This document shows positions 8,171 through 15,947 of a stretch of 64,000 nucleotides of DNA, in pieces (the stretch's first letter is position 1; each line of letters starts with the position of its first letter). The position numbers and the translations under genes are program-made. A model generated the notes under the pieces. That model ran no database searches. It was not told the origin of the DNA and worked only from the letters and a program-made list of their open reading frames with translations. The stretch covers positions 248,001 to 312,000 of the forward strand of contig NZ_JAPYZZ010000002.1 in the NCBI RefSeq assembly GCF_027460065.1, read 5' to 3'. The DNA is from Martinezella rhizogenes. GTDB lineage: Bacteria > Pseudomonadota > Alphaproteobacteria > Rhizobiales > Rhizobiaceae.

Positions 8171-9376
8171 TCAGCGCATGTCCCGGCAAAACTGAGCGAT
8201 CCGCGCGCATCCTTCGCCCAGCATCTCCATGCTGGTGGCATAGGAAAGGCGGAAATAGGGGCTCATCCCATAGGCTGCACCCTGCACCGTGGCGACGTGA
8301 TGCTCATCCACCAGCGCCATGACGAAATCGACGTCGCTTTCTATCTTGCGTCCGCCCTTGGTGGTTTTACCAATGAGGCCGGAAATATTTGGATAGATGT
8401 AGAAGGCGCCCTCCGGCTTGTGGCAACGCAGGCCGTCGATCTCGGCCAGCTGGCCAAGAACGAAGTCACGCCGTTCGCGATAGATCGCGGCTCTTTCCTT
8501 CAGCAGGTCCTGGGGGCCATCCAGTGCGGCAATGGCTGCTGCCTGTGTGACGGTGGTGATGCCGCCGCCATTCTGGCCGTTGACATTGCTGATGGCGGCA
8601 ATGAGTTCTTTCGAGCCACTGGCGCAATAACCAAGCCGCCAGCCCGTCATGGCATAGGCTTTGGACACACCGTTCATGGTCAGCACGCGGTCGTAAAGCC
8701 GCGGCTCCACATCGGCGATCGTGCCGAACTCGAACCCGTCATAGACGAGATGCTCGTAGATATCGTCGGTCAATATCCACACATGGGGATGACGCAGCAT
8801 AACCTCGGCAATCGCCGCCATCTCTTTCAGCGAGCAGGCTGCACCGGTCGGATTGCTGGGGAAGTTCAGGAAAAGCCATTTGGTGCGCGGCGTGATCGCC
8901 GCTTCGAGATCTTCCGCACGCAACTTGAAACCGGCCTGCTCAAAGCAGGGCACCGGCACCGGAACGCCCCCGGCAAATTTGACGATATCGGCATAGCTGA
9001 CCCATGACGGCGCGGGGATGACCACCTCGTCACCCGGATTGCAGGTGGCCAGCATGGCATTGAAGATAACCTGCTTGCCACCGGCGGAGACGACGATCTG
9101 GCTGGCATCATAGGTCAGGTTGTTGTCGCGCTTGAATTTCCGGCTGATCGCGGCCTTCATCGCCACCGTTCCATCCATCGGCGGATATTTCGTTTCACCA
9201 TTGAGCGCCGCGGCATGCGCGGCTTCGATGGCATGGGCGGGGGTTGGAAAATCCGGCTCGCCGGAGGAAAGGCTCACGACCTTGATCCCCTTCGCGGCCA
9301 GTTCCCTGGCACGCTGGGTCATGGCGGCGGAAGCGGAGATGGAAACATTTTTCAGGCGATCGGCGGTGGAGGGCAT
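8171..9376 (-). CDS. Class I/II PLP-dependent aminotransferase (aspartate aminotransferase-like, AspC/AatA type)
   Basis: The 401-residue aminotransferase fits the alphaproteobacterial AatA subgroup (about 400 residues). Visible features are SGEPDFPTP near residue 40, the substrate/PLP Asn in NFPSNPTGA, TDDIYEHLVYDG, the Schiff-base lysine in NGVSKAYAMTGWRLGY and the carboxylate-binding Arg in YFRLSYATS. The start is the ATG at 9376 (MPSTADRLKNVS); a TTG further out lacks a ribosome site. It lies 45 bp after pxpA on the same strand, so it probably ends the biotin/5-oxoprolinase operon and could transaminate the amino acid released there. That link is an inference. Confidence 0.85.
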   Translation of the reverse strand: MPSTADRLKNVSISASAAMTQRARELAAKGIKVVSLSSGEPDFPTPAHAIEAAHAAALNGETKYPPMDGTVAMKAAISRKFKRDNNLTYDASQIVVSAGGKQVIFNAMLATCNPGDEVVIPAPSWVSYADIVKFAGGVPVPVPCFEQAGFKLRAEDLEAAITPRTKWLFLNFPSNPTGAACSLKEMAAIAEVMLRHPHVWILTDDIYEHLVYDGFEFGTIADVEPRLYDRVLTMNGVSKAYAMTGWRLGYCASGSKELIAAISNVNGQNGGGITTVTQAAAIAALDGPQDLLKERAAIYRERRDFVLGQLAEIDGLRCHKPEGAFYIYPNISGLIGKTTKGGRKIESDVDFVMALVDEHHVATVQGAAYGMSPYFRLSYATSMEMLGEGCARIAQFCRDMR

Positions 9377-9421
9377 CTGGGTAATCTTTCGATGAGATGG
9401 AAACAACAAACAGCGACCGGC

Positions 9422-10189
9422 TTAGGCCGCGAGTTCGACCGCAGGCGCCAGAGTGGCGCCGGAAGCCTCGATTTCACTGCGGATGATACGCGCAAGCTCC
9501 AGAGAACCGGGCGTATCGCTATGGACGAGGATCGAACGCGCAGGCATCGCGATGATCGCGCCATCGATGGCCTCGACCTGACCATCCGTCAGGAACCGTC
9601 GAACCCGCGCGCGCACCGACGTCTCGTCCTTGACCAATGCGCCGGGCAGTCCCCGCGCCACGAGCCTGCCTTCGGCATCATAGGCACGGTCTGCCAGAAA
9701 CAGCGCCAGCGTCCTGAGGCTTGCGCGTTTCGCCGCCCTTTCGATTTCACTTTCTGGCGTGACGAACACCACAAGCTCCGGATCGACGGTGAAAATGGCA
9801 TTCATCATCAGATCCGCCAGTGCGGCATCACGATTGACCATATTGCCCATCGCCGCGTGAAAGCTGAAATGGCCGACCTTCATGCCTTCCGCCCCGGCAA
9901 TCGCCGTCAGCGCACCGAGCTGGTAAAGCATCTGCTGACGCAGCTCATCGGGTTGGAACGGCATTTCCCGCCGTCCGAAACCGGCCCGATCCGGCAGCCC
10001 CGGATGCGCGCCGATGCCGACACCATTGGCTTTCGCCAGACGCACCATCCGGGCCATCGTGTCGGGGTCGCCGCCGTGAAAACCGCAGGCAATATTGGCG
10101 GACGACACGATCGTCATCATCGCCTCGTCATCGCACAACCGGTAAGGACCGAAACCCTCGCCCATGTCTGAATTCAGATCGATCTTCAT
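9422..10189 (-). CDS. pxpA: 5-oxoprolinase subunit PxpA (LamB/YcsF family)
   Basis: The 255-residue LamB/YcsF protein has the family N-terminus MKIDLNSDMGEGFGPYRLCD, then SSANIACGFHGGDP, GAHPGLPDRAGFGRREM and a C-terminal ILVHSDTPGSLELA. In established systems PxpA, PxpB and PxpC form an ATP-dependent 5-oxoprolinase that converts pyroglutamate to glutamate. The start at 10189 follows AAGGAGAATGCG and excludes eight weakly supported upstream residues. It sits 30 bp after pxpC in the same leftward operon. Confidence 0.9.
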   Translation of the reverse strand: MKIDLNSDMGEGFGPYRLCDDEAMMTIVSSANIACGFHGGDPDTMARMVRLAKANGVGIGAHPGLPDRAGFGRREMPFQPDELRQQMLYQLGALTAIAGAEGMKVGHFSFHAAMGNMVNRDAALADLMMNAIFTVDPELVVFVTPESEIERAAKRASLRTLALFLADRAYDAEGRLVARGLPGALVKDETSVRARVRRFLTDGQVEAIDGAIIAMPARSILVHSDTPGSLELARIIRSEIEASGATLAPAVELAA

Positions 10190-10219
10190 CGCATTCTCCT
10201 TCGATCCGTTCACCTGCCG

Positions 10220-11215
10220 TCAGGCCATTGCCCTCAGCGCCCGCTTGACCATGTGTGACGTCTGCCTGATATCCTCGACATAGCTGGCAACCGCCTGCTC
10301 CACGGCCCGCGCTTCAGCATGGGTCGAGCGCACGAATTGTAGTCGGCTGCCGATCCGCGCCTGCCCGAGTCGCCACAGATCGCATTCGATCACGCCCGCG
10401 ACCTTCGGATATCCGCCCGCCGTGTTGGCGTCACTCATCTGGATGATCGGCTCTCCCCCCGGTGGCACCTGAACCACACCCGGAACGACCCCGTGGGAGC
10501 GCATTTCGATTGTCTCCGTCGGCTTGATCGGCTCTCCGGACAGACGATAGCCGGTGCGGTCGCTGCGGGATGAAATGCGCCATGTCTGGCTCCAGAAAGC
10601 CTCGCCGTCCGACGCGAACAGTCCATGTTCACCAGCCGATATCGCACGGATCTGCAAAACACCTTCATCTGCCGGAGCAAACACGTCACGCAGGGCAATG
10701 GCAGGTTCGATAACGGCAATACCGCTTGTCGGCAGCGGCAGCTCATCCGGGAGCGTGCCGATTCCCAGCCTATCCCCCTTGGCAAGGGGCCGCCCGGCAT
10801 TGCCGCCAAACCCGCCGCGCAACGCCGTGCTGCGCGACCCCATCAGCACCGGTACATCCACACCGCCTGCAAGAGCAATATAGGCGCGCGCGAGGTGCAG
10901 CGGCTGCCTCAATTCCAGAACCTGGCCTTCGGCGGCTACATGCGTACACCATGAAAGCAGCTCCCTGCCATCCAGTAACACTTGACCATCTGCCCCCGTG
11001 ACCGCAAAGGCCGCACGGGCTTCAAACCGAATTTTGAACGGAAAGGTCTGGACCTCGATAACGGCCGCATCGTCGGCATTGCCGAGAAGGATATTGCCGA
11101 TCTTGACGGCGAGCGGATCCATGGCTCCGCCCGCGGAGACACCGATGTCGCGATATCCCGGGCGTCCGAGGTCCTGCACCGTGTTGAAAGGACCTGTTTC
11201 GATGATCTCGATCAT
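10220..11215 (-). CDS. pxpC: 5-oxoprolinase subunit PxpC / biotin-dependent carboxyltransferase-family protein (KipA-like)
   Basis: The 331-residue protein matches the KipA/PxpC family, which is homologous to half of the carboxyltransferase domain of urea carboxylase. Landmarks are MIEIIETGPFNTVQDLGRPG, GVSAGGAMDPLAVKIGN, FAVTGADGQ, SRSDRTGYRLSGEPI and QMSDANTAGGYPKVAGVIEC. It normally pairs with PxpB; the two genes overlap by 4 bp (11212-11215). Because a biotin carboxylase and carriers are encoded upstream, it might instead act as a true carboxyltransferase half here. Confidence 0.88.
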   Translation of the reverse strand: MIEIIETGPFNTVQDLGRPGYRDIGVSAGGAMDPLAVKIGNILLGNADDAAVIEVQTFPFKIRFEARAAFAVTGADGQVLLDGRELLSWCTHVAAEGQVLELRQPLHLARAYIALAGGVDVPVLMGSRSTALRGGFGGNAGRPLAKGDRLGIGTLPDELPLPTSGIAVIEPAIALRDVFAPADEGVLQIRAISAGEHGLFASDGEAFWSQTWRISSRSDRTGYRLSGEPIKPTETIEMRSHGVVPGVVQVPPGGEPIIQMSDANTAGGYPKVAGVIECDLWRLGQARIGSRLQFVRSTHAEARAVEQAVASYVEDIRQTSHMVKRALRAMA

Positions 11216-11919
11216 AGCTCGATCCTCGCCGGCACGAACCGCACGATATCGCCGGGCGCCATCAGCGCAGGCGCCGACGATGCCGGGTCGAACATCTGCA
11301 GATCGGCATAACCGATGGAGTTCCAGCCATTCGGACCCGTCAGCATGGCCACACCTGTCTGCATGCCGCCAATGGTCACGCAGCCCTTTTCCATCCTGAT
11401 GGACGGCACGGTTTTTCTGGGCATATAAATTCGGGGATCGAGGCCGTGCAGATAACCGAAACCGGGTGCGCTGCCCAATGCGAAGACACGATAGGTCGCC
11501 TCATGATGCAGGCGCACCACCTCGCGGTCGCTCAAGCCGGAAAAATCGCAGATGGCAGCAAGATCGGTCGCGTATTCGCCACCATAATGCACGGGGATTT
11601 CGATGGTTTTGCCAGTCAGATCGAGGCTCCGGGCGCTATTCCATGCGTCCAGCAGCCGCCCCACGACACTGCCGGGATCATCGGGCGTTTCCTTGAAGAT
11701 CGTCAGAAGATTGGTCATGCCGGGGATGGTTTCCGCAACATCCGGCCAGTTGCTGACCGTTTGCGACAAGGCCCAGATCCAGCGCTGCGCGGGCAAATCA
11801 AATTCGCCCGGTGCTTCGAGCAGAAAGGAACGGGAGCCGATGAAAGAAATGCGTGCCTCTCCCTTGGTGAGGGGTAGGGTGTCATGCAGCGGCGCAAGAA
11901 TATTCGGCGTAGCAATCAT
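11212..11919 (-). CDS. pxpB: 5-oxoprolinase subunit PxpB (KipI/allophanate hydrolase subunit 1-like)
   Basis: The 235-residue KipI/PxpB-type protein has the motifs IPVHYGGEYATDLAAICDFS, HHEATYRVFALGSAPGFGYL and QTGVAMLTGPNGWNSIGYAD. It is the partner of PxpC, and the stop/start overlaps on both sides (4 bp each) show tight coupling. In known enzymes PxpB and PxpC form the ATP-dependent part that acts on the lactam. The N-terminus (IATPNILAPLHDTLPLTKGE) is about 15 residues longer than typical. Confidence 0.88.
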   Translation of the reverse strand: MIATPNILAPLHDTLPLTKGEARISFIGSRSFLLEAPGEFDLPAQRWIWALSQTVSNWPDVAETIPGMTNLLTIFKETPDDPGSVVGRLLDAWNSARSLDLTGKTIEIPVHYGGEYATDLAAICDFSGLSDREVVRLHHEATYRVFALGSAPGFGYLHGLDPRIYMPRKTVPSIRMEKGCVTIGGMQTGVAMLTGPNGWNSIGYADLQMFDPASSAPALMAPGDIVRFVPARIEL

Positions 11920-12344
11920 GATTGAGGCTCGATTTCGAACAGGGGATCGCCAAACCCGACCAGCGCATCGGGCTCCGCAAGCTGTCTCTTCAGAACGCCC
12001 GCGCGACCGGCGGACACGGGAAGCAGAACCGAGCCGATGCGGATGAAGCCGAGAACATCGGCGCTGCCAATCGAGTGCGGGAGACCGTCAGTATCGACGG
12101 ATGCGGAGGGGTGAGAAGGACAGAAACGGCCAGCCATCGGGGCTTTGACAATCACTGGCACCGTAGCGGTTTCAACTGGTGGGGTTTTCACCACCGAAAC
12201 GGCCTGTCCACTGTTGCCCGCTGCAACAACGATGCGCAAATGCCCCCTGGGCGATGAGATTTCAATTCCGTCCACACCCGCCGCCGTCAGGGCTTCGGTC
12301 AGGGCCGCGATGATGGTCGTATCGGCGAGGTCGAGCGTCGTCAT
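11916..12344 (-). CDS. Biotin-carrier-like protein lacking the biotinyl lysine
   Basis: The 142-residue protein resembles AccB: an N-terminal helical part, a middle resembling EISSPRGHLRIVV, a linker, and a C-terminal lipoyl/biotinyl fold (VKAPMAGRF ... AGRAGVL ... VGFGDPLFEIEP). Where the adjacent genuine carrier has EAMKVFNTI, this protein has RIGSVLLPV, so the acceptor Lys is Ser105 and the AMK motif is gone. It probably cannot be biotinylated and may be structural. The ATG at 12344 overlaps the accC stop (ATGA) behind GGAGGGTGGC. It is coupled to pxpB downstream. Confidence 0.75.
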   Translation of the reverse strand: MTTLDLADTTIIAALTEALTAAGVDGIEISSPRGHLRIVVAAGNSGQAVSVVKTPPVETATVPVIVKAPMAGRFCPSHPSASVDTDGLPHSIGSADVLGFIRIGSVLLPVSAGRAGVLKRQLAEPDALVGFGDPLFEIEPQS

Positions 12345-13732
12345 GCCACCCTCCGTTGCTTGAGCCATGTCTCCAGATAATGAATGTCCGTTTCACCACA
12401 CGCGAAAGCGTCGTCCTCAAACAGCGCGCGCAGGAACGGCAGATTGGTCGAAATGCCGTCAATCGACGTTTCGGCAAGTGCCCCCCGCATCTTCGCCATC
12501 GCCTCGCTGCGGGTTGGCGCATGGACGATCAGTTTGGCGATCAGGGAATCGTAATAGGGAGAGACCCGGTAGCCTTCATGGATATGGGTATCGACACGAA
12601 TGCCCTGTCCTTGGGGCAAGGAAAGGCCCGTCACCACGCCGGCGGAAGGCAGGAAGCTCTCCGGATTTTCAGCGTTGATGCGGCATTCGAAAGCATGGCC
12701 TTCGCATTCCACATCCTGCTGGCGCAGATTCAGTTCGTCCCCCTGTGCCGCTCTGATCTGCGCCTGGACGATATCGATCCCGCTGGTCATTTCGGTGACG
12801 GGATGCTCGACCTGCAGACGCGTATTCATCTCGATGAAATAGAAGGCCCCGTTCTCGTAGAGGAATTCGAAGGTTCCGACGCCACGATAACCGATCTGCT
12901 GGCAGGCCTCGACGCAGGCCTGCCCGACGGGCCGGATGACGTCAGGCGAAATGCCGGGCGCCGGTGCTTCCTCCACCACCTTCTGGTGGCGACGCTGCAT
13001 CGAGCAGTCGCGATGTCCCAGCCAAACTGCATGTCCATGGGTGTCGCACAGCACCTGTATTTCAATGTGCCGGGGATGTTCGAGAAACTTCTCCATGTAG
13101 AGCGAAGGCGAGCCGAAAGCCTGACGGGCTTCCTCGCGTGTCGTGGAAATCGCCTCGTGCAGCGAGCCGGCATCCGGCACCACCCTCATACCCCGCCCGC
13201 CGCCGCCGCCGGCAGCCTTGACGATGACAGGATAACCGATTTCCCGCGCAATGCTTTCGACGGCAGCCGGATCATCCGGCAATGCCGCATCAGGGCCGGG
13301 AACACACGGTACATCAGCGGCAATCATCGCCCGTTTGGCAGCGATCTTGTCGCCCATCGTCGCAATCGACGATGCATTCGGCCCGATGAAAACAAGGCCG
13401 GCTTTTTCAATGGCGTCCGAAAAGGCGGTATTTTCGGACAGAAACCCGTAACCGGGATGGATCGCCCCTGAAGACGTGAGCCGCGCGGCAAGCAGGATGG
13501 CATCCTTGTTGAGATAACTTTTGCCCGCAGCGGAAGGGCCGATACAAAGAAAACTATCGGCGGTCTGGATATAGGATGCGCCCCTGTCCGCCTCGGAGCA
13601 TATTGCGACGGTTTTTAGCCCAAGTTCATGGCAGGCCCGCTGGATTCTTGCTGCTATTTCACCCCTGTTGGCAATGAGAACCGTATCGAAACGCTTCTCG
13701 GCAGGTGTCGTGTTTTTGAAGACCTCCACCAT
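12341..13732 (-). CDS. accC: Biotin carboxylase (AccC-type)
   Basis: The 463-residue ATP-grasp enzyme has the biotin carboxylase core: LIANRGEIAARIQRACHELG near the N-terminus, GYGFLSENTAFSDAIEKAGL, the glycine loop KAAGGGGGRGMRVV, MEKFLEHPRHIEIQVL and EMNTRLQVEHPVTEMTSGID. It carboxylates biotin on a carrier using ATP and bicarbonate. Stop and start form TGATG with the accB-type gene upstream (a GTG at 13735 is also possible). Its placement between a carrier and PxpBC suggests a dedicated enzyme rather than housekeeping acetyl-CoA carboxylase. Confidence 0.92.
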   Translation of the reverse strand: MVEVFKNTTPAEKRFDTVLIANRGEIAARIQRACHELGLKTVAICSEADRGASYIQTADSFLCIGPSAAGKSYLNKDAILLAARLTSSGAIHPGYGFLSENTAFSDAIEKAGLVFIGPNASSIATMGDKIAAKRAMIAADVPCVPGPDAALPDDPAAVESIAREIGYPVIVKAAGGGGGRGMRVVPDAGSLHEAISTTREEARQAFGSPSLYMEKFLEHPRHIEIQVLCDTHGHAVWLGHRDCSMQRRHQKVVEEAPAPGISPDVIRPVGQACVEACQQIGYRGVGTFEFLYENGAFYFIEMNTRLQVEHPVTEMTSGIDIVQAQIRAAQGDELNLRQQDVECEGHAFECRINAENPESFLPSAGVVTGLSLPQGQGIRVDTHIHEGYRVSPYYDSLIAKLIVHAPTRSEAMAKMRGALAETSIDGISTNLPFLRALFEDDAFACGETDIHYLETWLKQRRVA

Positions 13733-14175
13733 CACGCGATCTCCGCCAGCATATCGCCCGTCTCAACCTCGCCGCCATCGACCTCAGTCAGATATGCAAT
13801 TCGGCCCGCATGCGGCGCGGCAATGGTGTTGAAGACCTTCATCGCCTCGATGATGAAGAGGGTCTGCCCCTCTTCGACACGATCGCCGACATTCACGAAC
13901 GGCTGCTGACCTGGAGCCGGGGAACGATGCAAGACACCAAAAACCGGCGCCTTAACGGTGAAGGTCGAAGCCGCGCTCACGACGGAAGTTGAAACATCCG
14001 CAGAAGAAGCCGGCCCGGCAAACTCACCTTCGGTCGATTTCGTCCCGGCAATAGTCGCCGCCTGCCCCACGGTTCGGAAAATCCGGACCGTTACTTCTTT
14101 TTTCGTAACCGTCAGCTCCGTGACGTTCGTCCGTCCAACGAAATCGATCAGCGTTTTTATCTTCGACAGGTCCAT
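13732..14175 (-). CDS. accB: Biotin carboxyl carrier protein (AccB-type)
   Basis: The 147-residue carrier has an N-terminal helical region (MDLSKIKTLIDFVGRTNVTE), an Ala/Ser/Thr-rich linker (40-72), and a biotinyl domain with the intact motif FIIEAMKVFNTI, giving biotin on Lys113. It is the first gene of the leftward operon that continues through accC, the lysine-less carrier, pxpB, pxpC and pxpA. It probably serves the adjacent AccC. Being the only visible lysine-bearing carrier in the operon, it is likely the functional one. Confidence 0.9.
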   Translation of the reverse strand: MDLSKIKTLIDFVGRTNVTELTVTKKEVTVRIFRTVGQAATIAGTKSTEGEFAGPASSADVSTSVVSAASTFTVKAPVFGVLHRSPAPGQQPFVNVGDRVEEGQTLFIIEAMKVFNTIAAPHAGRIAYLTEVDGGEVETGDMLAEIA

Positions 14176-14498
14176 GGCACACTCGGTATTTCAGAGAGCC
14201 TTTCGCAATCGCCATTCAAACGATGCGTGGCTGCCTACCTGGGTACACGATGGCCAATATGATGGGGTCAAACGAAGTTTTAATGGACCACGGTTTTCGG
14301 GGGTTCATGCAGCATCGGTGACGGCTGCTAAATGACTGTAACCACTGCTCAATTCATTCGAATTCCCTCGGCGGAGAAGAGGTGGATTTTCTCTGACGCG
14401 GGTGACAGGTGAACCTTTTCGTCACCGACAGGGGGAAACTTCCCCCCTGAACAGCTTGCGACCTGACAGGCTCTTAAAAAACGATGCCGGGAGGCCGG
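14176..14498. other. Intergenic region upstream of the accB operon
   Basis: This 323-bp stretch has no intact gene. Its right part (14350-14474) holds a decayed ABC-ATPase 3' end, described separately. The left part (14176-14349) must hold the accB promoter, but I see no convincing -35/-10 pair or operator. The short rightward open frame crossing it looks spurious. Confidence 0.5.
14350..14474 (-). pseudogene. Remnant of a CUT1-type sugar ABC ATPase C-terminus, frameshifted
   Basis: On the minus strand, one frame (14401-14474) reads GGKFPPVGDEKVHLSP and the neighbouring frame (14350-14402) reads SEKIHLFSAEGIRMN then stop. Joined across a one-base shift near 14400 they match the end of MalK/UgpC-type ATPases. 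The intact UgpC-like protein in this window ends [14 protein letters not shown] stop codon lies just upstream of the homology, so only about 40 codons survive. It is probably the scar of a lost sugar transporter operon, though the short length limits certainty. Confidence 0.55.
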
Positions 14499-14864
14499 TC
14501 ACGCGGTCTTGAGTTTGGGAAGAACCAGATCATCGACCGTGTAAGTATGGAATTCGCTTTTCGAGACCGTGTCCAGCTTGCGGAATTTTTCAACGAATGC
14601 CGGATCGGTAAAGAATTCATCGACGCTGCCGGCACCCTGGATAGCCTCGACATTGACGACCGTCTGCCCGTCCGTGCTTTTCGCAAGGCTGCTCCAGAGG
14701 AACCCTTCTTTCCGTTCGGCGACGTAGTGTACGACGTCCTGAATGATGGCGAAGGCTTCTTCCTGCTTTCCGGGATGAACGTGAATGACGTTGACGATGA
14801 AGGTCGTGGGGGCGGGAGAGCCGGTGAAGGCTGCAAGAGGTATCGTTTCCATAAGTGTCTCCAT
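14499..14864 (-). CDS. Antibiotic biosynthesis monooxygenase (ABM)-family protein
   Basis: The small protein (121 residues; an internal ATG at 14852 would give 117) has an ABM-type dimeric ferredoxin-like fold: TFIVNVIHVHPGKQEEAFAI, then EGFLWSSLAKSTDGQTVVNV, and a long C-terminal helix. Such proteins are small cofactor-free monooxygenases or of unknown role. It is divergent from the LysR gene at 14978 with a gap of about 110 bp, making it that regulator's likely target. The substrate is unknown. Confidence 0.75.
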   Translation of the reverse strand: METLMETIPLAAFTGSPAPTTFIVNVIHVHPGKQEEAFAIIQDVVHYVAERKEGFLWSSLAKSTDGQTVVNVEAIQGAGSVDEFFTDPAFVEKFRKLDTVSKSEFHTYTVDDLVLPKLKTA

Positions 14865-14977
14865 TTTGAAGCCCCGGCCAATTCAGCCGCGGCCCCATCT
14901 GGATATCGAAAGGAAAATAGCGGATAAACGAGCTTCTATTCTCAACATACCGGAAGAAAATTCCTTAATTGGAGATC

Positions 14978-15865
14978 ATGGACAAGCTCGGAACTCTCGG
15001 CATATTCATTCAGGTCGCGGAAGCGGGAAGCTTCGTGGCAGCCGGACATCGTCTTGGTATCTCCGGCTCAGCCGTCGGCAAGGCCATCGCCCGTCTGGAG
15101 GACGAACTGGGTGTGCGATTGTTCAATCGTTCAACGCGCAGCATGACCCTGACGGAGGATGGCGGCTTCTTCCTCGATACATGCCGGCGTATCCAGTCGG
15201 AATATGAGACCGCCCAGGCGCAACTATCGAGATCGCAGGCCATTCCGCGCGGGCAGCTGCGCGTCAGCCTTCCCCTGGCAGGCATGCTGCTGATGCCGAC
15301 AATATCGGCTTTCATGGATACCTATCCGGACATCAATCTCGACCTGGATTTTACCGACCGCCTGGTCGACGTCATCGAGGAAGGCTTCGACGCCGTCATC
15401 CGGACAGGCGATATCAGGGATACGAGGCTGATGAGCCGCAAGCTCGGCACCTTCAAACACCGGATCGTGGCGGCACCCGGCTATCTCGAAGCGCATGGCC
15501 GGCCGACGGTTCCCGAAGATCTTGCCCGGCACCGCTGCCTCCACCACCGTTTTGCGAATTCCGGAAAGTTTGAACCGTGGCCGCTGGTTCGCGACGGGCG
15601 TGAGATCAGGATCGATCTGCCGGTTGCGACCGTTGCAAGCACGCTGGAGCCCTTGATCTATCTCGCGGAGCGATCATTGGGGATCACCTGTCTTCCTTCA
15701 TTTGCCGTGGCATCCGAAATCGCCCAGGGGAAACTGGTTTCGCTGCTGGATGACTATGTGGCCGATGTGGGGACCTTCTGTGTACTCTGGCCAACCAATC
15801 GATATCTCTCTCCAAAGGTCAGAGCGTTTGTCGACTACATGGCCGCCAATCTTTTTGCCAGATGA
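14978..15865 (+). CDS. LysR-family transcriptional regulator
   Basis: The 295-residue LysR protein has an N-terminal helix-turn-helix (FIQVAEAGSFVAAGHRLGIS, AVGKAIARLEDELGVRLFNR) and an effector domain (about 90-290: GQLRVSLPLAGMLLMPTISA, DFTDRLVDVIEEGFDAVIRT) of the DsdC/PecT-like branch common in Rhizobiaceae. The ATG at 14978 is preferred over a TTG three codons upstream; GGAG sits close to it. It diverges from the ABM gene and probably controls it. Confidence 0.88.
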   Translation: MDKLGTLGIFIQVAEAGSFVAAGHRLGISGSAVGKAIARLEDELGVRLFNRSTRSMTLTEDGGFFLDTCRRIQSEYETAQAQLSRSQAIPRGQLRVSLPLAGMLLMPTISAFMDTYPDINLDLDFTDRLVDVIEEGFDAVIRTGDIRDTRLMSRKLGTFKHRIVAAPGYLEAHGRPTVPEDLARHRCLHHRFANSGKFEPWPLVRDGREIRIDLPVATVASTLEPLIYLAERSLGITCLPSFAVASEIAQGKLVSLLDDYVADVGTFCVLWPTNRYLSPKVRAFVDYMAANLFAR

Positions 15866-15883
15866 TCGAGAGCCTCGGATCGG

Positions 15884-15903
15884 CCCGGCGCTTTCACGCC
15901 GGG
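15884..15903. terminator. Weak bidirectional hairpin between convergent genes
   Basis: Stem CCCGGCG / CGCCGGG with a 6-base loop between the LysR gene ending at 15865 (+) and the Nudix gene ending at 15948 (-). A GTTTTT run lies 10 bases downstream on the plus strand. Assignment as a terminator is tentative. Confidence 0.4.
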
Positions 15904-15947
15904 TCGAAAAACGTTTTTGCGGAGGTGGCCACAATGGTGGATCGGGA

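Noticed and set aside
12341..14175. accB/accC as the housekeeping acetyl-CoA carboxylase genes
   Set aside because: They are coupled to a lysine-less carrier and PxpBC genes in one operon, which points to a dedicated enzyme. This cannot be excluded without the rest of the genome.
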